Origin: Diphasiastrum complanatum
Lineage: Eukaryota; Streptophyta; Lycopodiopsida; Lycopodiales; Lycopodiaceae
Length of the DNA: 64,000 nucleotides
Assembly: GCA_029204225.1 (NCBI GenBank)
Contig: CM055092.1
Coordinates: forward strand, 28,045,859-28,109,858
Direction of reading: 5' to 3'
The translations under genes were made by a program, and so were the position numbers. Under the pieces are notes generated by a model. That model made no database searches and was not told the origin of the DNA. It was given only the letters and a program-made list of their open reading frames with translations. Of the stretch, positions 57,981 through 64,000 are shown piece after piece; position 1 is the first letter of the stretch, and each line of letters starts with the position of its first letter.

Positions 57981-58038
57981 ATGCGATATCGAACGAGGCA
58001 GTAAGGCACTAACATCCACAACAAAGGAGACCCTATGA

Positions 58039-58350
58039 TTGAAGAGGCTTTTGGTGGAATTGCAAGTCATGGAGGCCGAGGAGCATCCAACAATATTATG
58101 TGACAACCAATCAAGCCAAGCATTAGCAACCAATCCCACATTCCATGCAAGGAGCAAGCACATAGAGATTGCTCACCATTTTGTGAGGGAAAAGGTTCAA
58201 GCAAAGGAGATCAAGCTACATCATGTGTCTTCTTCAGATTGCCTTGCTGATCTACTCACTAAAGCCTTGACAAAGGCTTCATTTATCAAGTTAAGATTAG
58301 CCTTAGGTGTTGTAAATAGATGTACTATAGTTGTATCATGTAAAAATTGA
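58039..58350 (+). pseudogene. copia RNase H C-terminal fragment
   Basis: The plus strand reads PTILCDNQSSQALATNPTFH, ARSKHIEIAHHFVREKV, and SSDCLADLLTKALTKASFIK, the conserved end of Ty1/copia RNase H. It is followed by a polypurine tract and an LTR (58358). The rest of the element is missing to the left, where transposase-like sequence ends. Confidence 0.9.
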
Positions 58351-58357
58351 GGAGAAG
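58351..58357 (+). promoter_or_regulatory. polypurine tract of the central copia fragment
   Basis: GGAGAAG immediately precedes the LTR start TGTTAG, as expected for the plus-strand primer. Confidence 0.75.
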
Positions 58358-59025
58358 TGTTAGAATTTAGCAATTTTCACATGGTTTTTGATGAATATTA
58401 GACATTTATGTGGATCCACACATGTGAGGACCTGTCCACACGTGTGAAATGACACTTGTAATATTCAGATCCATTTTGATTAGCTTTCATTTGAATCTAA
58501 TATGACATCTCCTAGATTATAGGAGTAGGTCCTAGATTGTAGGAATCTAGAAGGTCAACACAAACCACCAATGGATGATGTGGCAAACTTGATAGATCTT
58601 ATCCAAAGTGGATATGGATAAGTACAATGAGCTGTCCCACACGTGCTGGATGCAGCTTAGAGAGAGATTATGGTAATTTTGTACTTGATCCATGATGTAT
58701 CCATTTTTGAGCTAATGATGAGAAATCTTGGTTTGTGTAGCTATCATTGTGTTTTGACTCTCCTAAGCACTTTCTTTGTGGATGAATGCTTTGTAAATGA
58801 TAAGTAAACTATTTCTCTATTATCAGGCCATACAGTAGCTGCACTTCACACGTGTGAAGTCGTGGATCATCTTTTTTTTATTGTTCATGCTTGGAATCAC
58901 AAAGATTGTCAAGTAGAAGCTAGATCTGGAAGCTAGTCTTGATATAGATCAAGATCCCAAGCTACCAATCACTCTTTGTGATCATTTGTAGATCAATTTC
59001 AGTTCTTAAACTCTGAAATTTGACA
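58358..59025 (+). repeat. copia LTR with G-box palindromes
   Basis: It starts TGTTAGAATTTAGC after the polypurine tract and ends TTTGACA at 59025, exactly where the inverted-repeat arm begins (59027). It contains CACATGTG (about 58418), CACACGTGTG (58437-58446) and the perfect 18-bp palindrome ACTTCACACGTGTGAAGT (58843-58860) with a CACGTG core. No target duplication was found because the left side is truncated. Confidence 0.8.
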
Positions 59026-59026
59026 T

Positions 59027-61242
59027 AGATATGAACATTTCAAAGACGAATCGGTAGTACAGGTTTCCAATTAGGATCTTCTCAATCTCTTGATATTCCT
59101 GTACTCCTTGTCATGTCTTTTGCTGATTTCATGCAATACAAACAAGGGTGTTTAGAGTTAGTGCCATGAGATACATTGAACATACATTTTAATGTCTTCA
59201 AATCTCCTGCTAAAAGCCATTCAATGTTGAAAGTGCCAATTTCAAGAATTTGAGTGGAACTCCCTCCATGTGATTTTTTATGGTGGTAGGATATGATGTT
59301 CTATTAAATATCCATGAGAGAATGTCATGGTATTCTTTCATCACCTATCAAAGAATACAAGAACATGATTAGCCTCATAATATTAACACATAGAAGATTT
59401 TTCAAATGAAATCCATATTCAAATGATTATCCCTATTTATTATGCGAAGGAATTGCTATACTTGGAATGCTGACAACCACCAGATATCATTTTCTGATTG
59501 AACACTAAAATTGAGGCCTTCTGAGTCTTTTGAATTTGAAAGTGCTCCATTCATGATCGTGAGACTGACTCTTTCCATTTTTTGTCCTTTATAATTTCAG
59601 ACTCATCTAACTTGAGAACAATTATCAACTTGTTATTGACATTCTCATTTGTAATCCCGTAAAAAATTATGATGAATGTTAGTAACCGATTGATGTCAAT
59701 AAATAAATTGTTGGAATTGTATAAGCTAGACTTTCTCCTTTCGAGCAATACACCTCATTGATATGAGATGGATTACCAACTATTGTCTGCATACCTTGGT
59801 TTAACATGTCTTTTTTAAAAAAGATGCAATGGTCGTGGGATTGGAAACTTTTTAATATTTACCTGTGCAAATGCCTCCTTTATCATTTTAAACATTGTTG
59901 CATATGCTTCCCTACTGGTAACTGAAGCCTTAATCTTTTTCATTTTGTTATTGTTTAACATTGATTTCATAGATTTACAAGTCAAGATAGAGCCTAGTGA
60001 GTTTCCGATTGAAATCTCGTCGGCCAAATGATCTTCAACAACCAATGCTGATCTGCATTTCAAACATAATGTTCATGAAAATGTCAGTAGAAATTAGGAC
60101 ACTCATAGTATTCACAGTAGTATATAATAAGCAAATCAACAAAAAGTTAAAATGAATAAATAACAAAATTAGTGATTATGAATGAATCAAAAAGTTCAAG
60201 CAATATTCAATACCAAATAAGCTATAACTTACTTGAATGCATGGATTTGCCTTTTTCTATGACCTCCTCTGGATGATAAATCACATGTATCCTTTTTAAC
60301 AGTCTTTTCCTCTTGTTGCTTTGGACTTTCTGTTGAGCACATCCATATCTTTAACAAGAGACAAATATGAGATATGCATGGATTGAAGTGCAGTTTTTAT
60401 CTCATCATTATTAGTTGTATAAATGATGCAAAGAAAATTTTAACCTTTGGATCTCCTTCTTTAGCATCTCATTTTCATCCAAACAAGTTTTCAACTTTGT
60501 AGATTTTTCTTCACACTCCTTTGATATTTTCCTTGATTCCTCTTCCAAATAATGTATGCTTTGCATTGAATGTGCATTCCCATAGAGCATCAAATCTTCA
60601 CAGTAACCCAAAAGGCCATTTTCACCATGACACATATAGATTATTAATTGACTCACCGAATGAAAATCTGGATGTTGCAATGAACATGGATCAATAGGAT
60701 ACAATGTTCCTGATGACCATAAATCTACATGCTTTAGCTTTTTTCCTCCCTGTATTGGACCATATCAGAAGTTGACAATTTGGGTTGCTTTGAATTTCTT
60801 GTCCTGAGCGGAGCATATTCTGGTGACAATTCCACATGAAAATGATAAAGCTTTGTCATCAAAATAGTAGTATAGTAACGAACAACACAATGACAAAACA
60901 AAGCTAGAGATGGCGTTAACGACTCTGCTGGAGATAGAGATGGCGCTAAACACTTGTTTTTGACCCTGGAGATAGAGATGGCATAGGCTTTGTTTCTTAG
61001 TGACTTTCACTCCTAATTCAAAATTTTGAGTGTTCCCAACTATTGGGAGGGAATATTTTAGCATTTTGAAAATTATATTTTAACTATGGTTAAGCACCAA
61101 TGAAGTTTGATGTGACTAAACTAAGGTGCATTTATTTACATGGAAAGTAGTTTAGGTAGATGCGTAAAGAAGTTAGAAATGATATTATAATAACTTTATA
61201 GTTATTTCTCTCTCTCCAACATGGCATTTCTTATAGGGCCCT
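59027..61242 (-). repeat. right arm of the 2.2-kb inverted repeat, transposase-like copy 2
   Basis: Reverse complement of 54769-57052. On the minus strand it encodes the same segments, for example MLKYSLPIVGNTQNFELG (61064), ENEMLKKEIQRLKFSLHH (60430), VVEDHLADEISIGNSLGSIL (60040) and FNIEWHLAGDLK (59220). A stretch of about 75 bases present in copy 1 (DSIMDEVEKILD region, 56085-56165) is deleted here. It ends at AGGGCCCT (61235-61242). The 3' half of the gene is absent, replaced by the copia LTR. Confidence 0.9.
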
Positions 61243-61249
61243 AGGACTT

Positions 61250-61670
61250 CCTCTAAGTCTATCCTAATTGATCTAGTCGGTCTAGCTACTCTACGATCTA
61301 CTAGATGGATTGCCTAGATTAAATAGTCTAAGACCTATCTATTAGAGATCGATTCATCTAGTTAGAACACTATCGATCTACTTGGAATTTATTCTATCTA
61401 ACTTGATTCGAATTAACTACCTGGCTAATCTATCTAAACTATGGCTATCTATCCTATGGCTGGTCTATTAAAAATGCTAATCCTAACTAAGTAGATCTAA
61501 TCTAGCCTAATTATCTTATTCTAACAATCACCTATTCTAGATTTAACCGGGTCGCCTAAGTTCTGACTTCTAACCGTCTAGTCCTAAACTACCCTTAAGG
61601 ACTAACTACTCTATGCTATCATTAATCCTAATCTACGACTTATCAACTATTCCTAACAAAATGAACTAAC
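61250..61670. repeat. CTA/TAG-rich low-complexity tract
   Basis: Words such as CTATC, CTAAC, GATCTA and TCTAGT recur every few bases for about 400 bases with no fixed period. No gene. Confidence 0.7.
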
Positions 61671-62423
61671 TTATCTCTATATAACCTATCCAATGTGGTG
61701 TGGATGACTCACCATGAGAAGATGAGGACAACGAGGATGGCGCATAAGGCACATCCCTGAGCTGGTGTTGTCAAGAAGTAGAGAGCTTCTACCTCCTCCT
61801 TCTAAGTCGTTTGTAGCACGGGAAGTAGGGCTCGAACCTAGGAGCCTTGGAGATACTTGCAAAACAAAGAAGGTCAAATACTTTTTCTCCTTACAAACAA
61901 AATGCCATGAAAATGTTACTAAAACCAAATAACACTAACTCTACTTTCTTCCTACTCTCACACACATTTCCACACTTCCTACTCTCACACACACTTTCAC
62001 ACTCTACTCACTCACACACACTCTTCCAAACCCTCTCTAAATTCTTACTAAACTAGAACCACACAAAGATTAAGCACAAATGCTAACATGGGGCTAAAAT
62101 AACAAGAACTTAGAAAATAAAAACATGCAACACAAAGCCATACTAGGACTTGGGAATCAACTGGGGACTCAGCAAATTGGAGATTGGGGAATTACAAAAT
62201 TAGGAATGTGGAAATGGATCTTAGATCTGGGAATAAGATCTAGTAGCCAAGGGATATTCTCATCATGTATGGAGTAGACTATCAGGAGACATTTTTTTCT
62301 ATGGTAAAACAATCTACCATTCGTGGGCTTCATGGGATCGGGTGGATGTAAATTGGAGAATATAAGAGGTTGTAGATGCAAAGTGAATGAGAAGAGATGG
62401 AAAATGTAAAATAGGATATCAAT
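61671..62423. other. non-coding, CA-rich stretch, no gene
   Basis: 61945-62040 is rich in CTCACACACA words arranged in two similar units. Otherwise there is AT-rich DNA without coding motifs. Confidence 0.4.
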
Positions 62424-62780
62424 GAACGCAGATCTGGGATTTGGAAAGTGCAAAATCTAGGAACGTGACTTGGTGAACTCAAAAAGTATGATGGTGGGAG
62501 ATCGGTTGGGAATTTAGATTCTCCAATTTGGCAAGTGATAAAAGTTGGATGGATGAAGACAAATACCAAGGGGGGGGTCTAGATGGTCAATTTGGGATCC
62601 GGGGTGAATGCAGATCTGGGATTTGGGAAATGCAAAATCTAGGAACGTGACTTGGTGAACTCAAAAAGTATGATGGTGGGACGAGATGGGTTGAGAATTT
62701 AGATTCTCCAATTTGGCTAGTGATAAAAGTGAAGGTAAATACCAAGGGGAGAGTCTAGATGGTCCATTTGGGACCCCGAG
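62424..62780. repeat. tandem duplication, period 182 bp
   Basis: The block beginning GAACGCAGATCTGGGATTTG (62424) is repeated at 62606 and shares GAACGTGACTTGGTGAACTC and ATTTAGATTCTCCAATTTGG. The second copy is a few bases shorter. The apparent minus-strand frames over it have no motif. Confidence 0.92.
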
Positions 62781-64000
62781 GTGATTTTGGGATTTTAAGA
62801 GGCTGGGAGTGAAAAATGGCAAGATTTGATGATCCCTTGGTAGATCTGGTTCACTCTCTTGGGTATTGAAAGACATATATTATATCTCTCAAATCTGAAA
62901 GTGGTGAGCCAAGATGTTGAAAATTGAAGCTTGCAGGTCAAAAATAGTAATTTTGAGATTTGCAACTTTCTGGCTAATGCTTTGGGTATCGTGGCTCCCC
63001 TGCCTCAATTTAAGCTCTTCTTGAGTGGGAATGCTACCTGAAAATAGGCGAACCAAGACCTTTGGAGAGTAGTAAGATATGACACTTTTGGGATTGTACA
63101 ACTCTCAATCCCAATTGACAGGCTGGTACAGATCTGGTTGGGATCATAGAAAGTGCAAATTTGAACTTTGACTTGCAAATTGGGAATTCATTTGACGGAT
63201 TTGTACTCCCCTTGAATACAATAGGTAAAACACAAGTGAAATTAAGCACTTGTAGGTGGGGGAACCAAAAAGTATTGTTGGAACCCCAAAAACTACAAAA
63301 ATCAAGACTTTTACACTTTCCAATGTAGAATGATTGATTCTTGGGATCTTGGATCCCCAAATGGGCAGTGTACTGGCCTCAATGAGATCTATCAATGATG
63401 TAGGAGATGAGCCAAAATGGGTTTTTGCTGAGGCTATGGAGGCAAGAATGTCTAGAACTTTGAGATTAGATTTCTTGAGAATGATACATGGTCTAGGCTC
63501 GCCCTCTAGACAATGGTTTTAGCATGTAATGAAGTCTCTAATCTGAGCTAGGCGAGCCAAGATGGGTAGATTTAGAGCTTTGGGGATTCCAAATAGATTT
63601 AGGGTGTTTTTTCTTACTAAAATCTTCAAATCTTTCAGTTATGGTTCGCCCCTCTAATATATGGTAGTTCAAAGTCTGCTTCATCTTCAGCTAAGAGGGG
63701 GAGTCAAGATGTCAAGTTTTAGGGCTCCAAACACCACTTGGAAATTGTAAATCCCATTTGGTAGTTTTGTGACAAGTTCCCACGGTCAATTCTGGGAAGG
63801 CAAATTTATGGTAGCTTAGAAAATAGTTTGAAGGCTATTTTTGCAATGTTTTGTGGGGAGATGTTAAATCAATGATTTTCCCACACGTACATATGCTCAA
63901 GACATCTAAATCACAAGCATAACATGCATAAAAAAATTTACAAAGTAGCCGCTAAAATCTAGTGACCAGTCCCTGCAACAAAGCAAGTAGAAAAATTGAA
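62781..64000. other. non-coding DNA to the right edge
   Basis: Purine-rich on the plus strand, with recurring GATCTGGG, TTTGGGA and GAGCCAAGATG words that suggest an old diverged repeat. No gene or RNA was recognised. Confidence 0.4.

Noticed and set aside
57867-58163. 98-codon minus-strand frame
   Set aside because: It is antisense to the copia RNase H fragment and the end of the transposase-like gene, and has no motif.

Overview
The window looks like nuclear DNA of a land plant with a large, repeat-rich genome. Evidence: an intact plant-specific ZF-HD homeobox gene (9929-10633), a plant mitochondrial-type Obg GTPase gene with a roughly 10 kb intron (27271-39031), an EIN3-like (ethylene signalling) pseudogene (24325-24865), and wall-to-wall decayed Ty1/copia and Ty3/gypsy elements with plant-type primer-binding sites. 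The very long intron and the two uncharacterised transposase-like families (DUF7869-like; 'NVHICTLHA' family) suggest a fern, other seed-free plant or gymnosperm, but the sequence alone does not settle this.

Layout. 1-4440: two truncated Ty3/gypsy pol regions fused head to head near 2297. 4440-9730: repeat debris, including an LTR-like repeat, a tRNA-Asp-type PBS with a gypsy pol scrap, and a copia RT scrap. 9734-10633: TATA box and intact single-exon ZF-HD gene. 12590-21612: a minus-strand gypsy element carrying a nested minus-strand copia element (about 14958-20449), which itself carries a tRNA-like SINE with a 14-bp target duplication. 22300-27000: LTR debris around the EIN3-like pseudogene. 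27271-39031: Obg gene, with copia gag and gypsy integrase scraps in its giant intron. 39000-46100: satellites, microsatellites and a copia remnant. 46107-54107: an LTR plus PBS, then an unusual array of eleven 21-bp palindromes inside a larger inverted repeat, a decayed DUF7869-like gene, and an inverted second copy of the LTR. 54769-61242: a 2.2-kb inverted repeat of another transposase-like gene, with a copia RNase H/LTR at its centre. 61250-64000: low-complexity and tandemly duplicated non-coding DNA.

Only the ZF-HD gene and the Obg gene look like functional host protein genes. Nearly everything else is mobile-element sequence broken by stops and frameshifts. The most unusual structure is the palindrome array directly downstream of the copia-type PBS (46916-47929). 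Eleven near-identical two-fold symmetric sites sit mostly 40-42 bp apart, and the spacers are themselves inverted copies. This could be a retroelement RNA dimerisation or packaging signal, a phased protein-binding array, or a small-RNA-producing hairpin.
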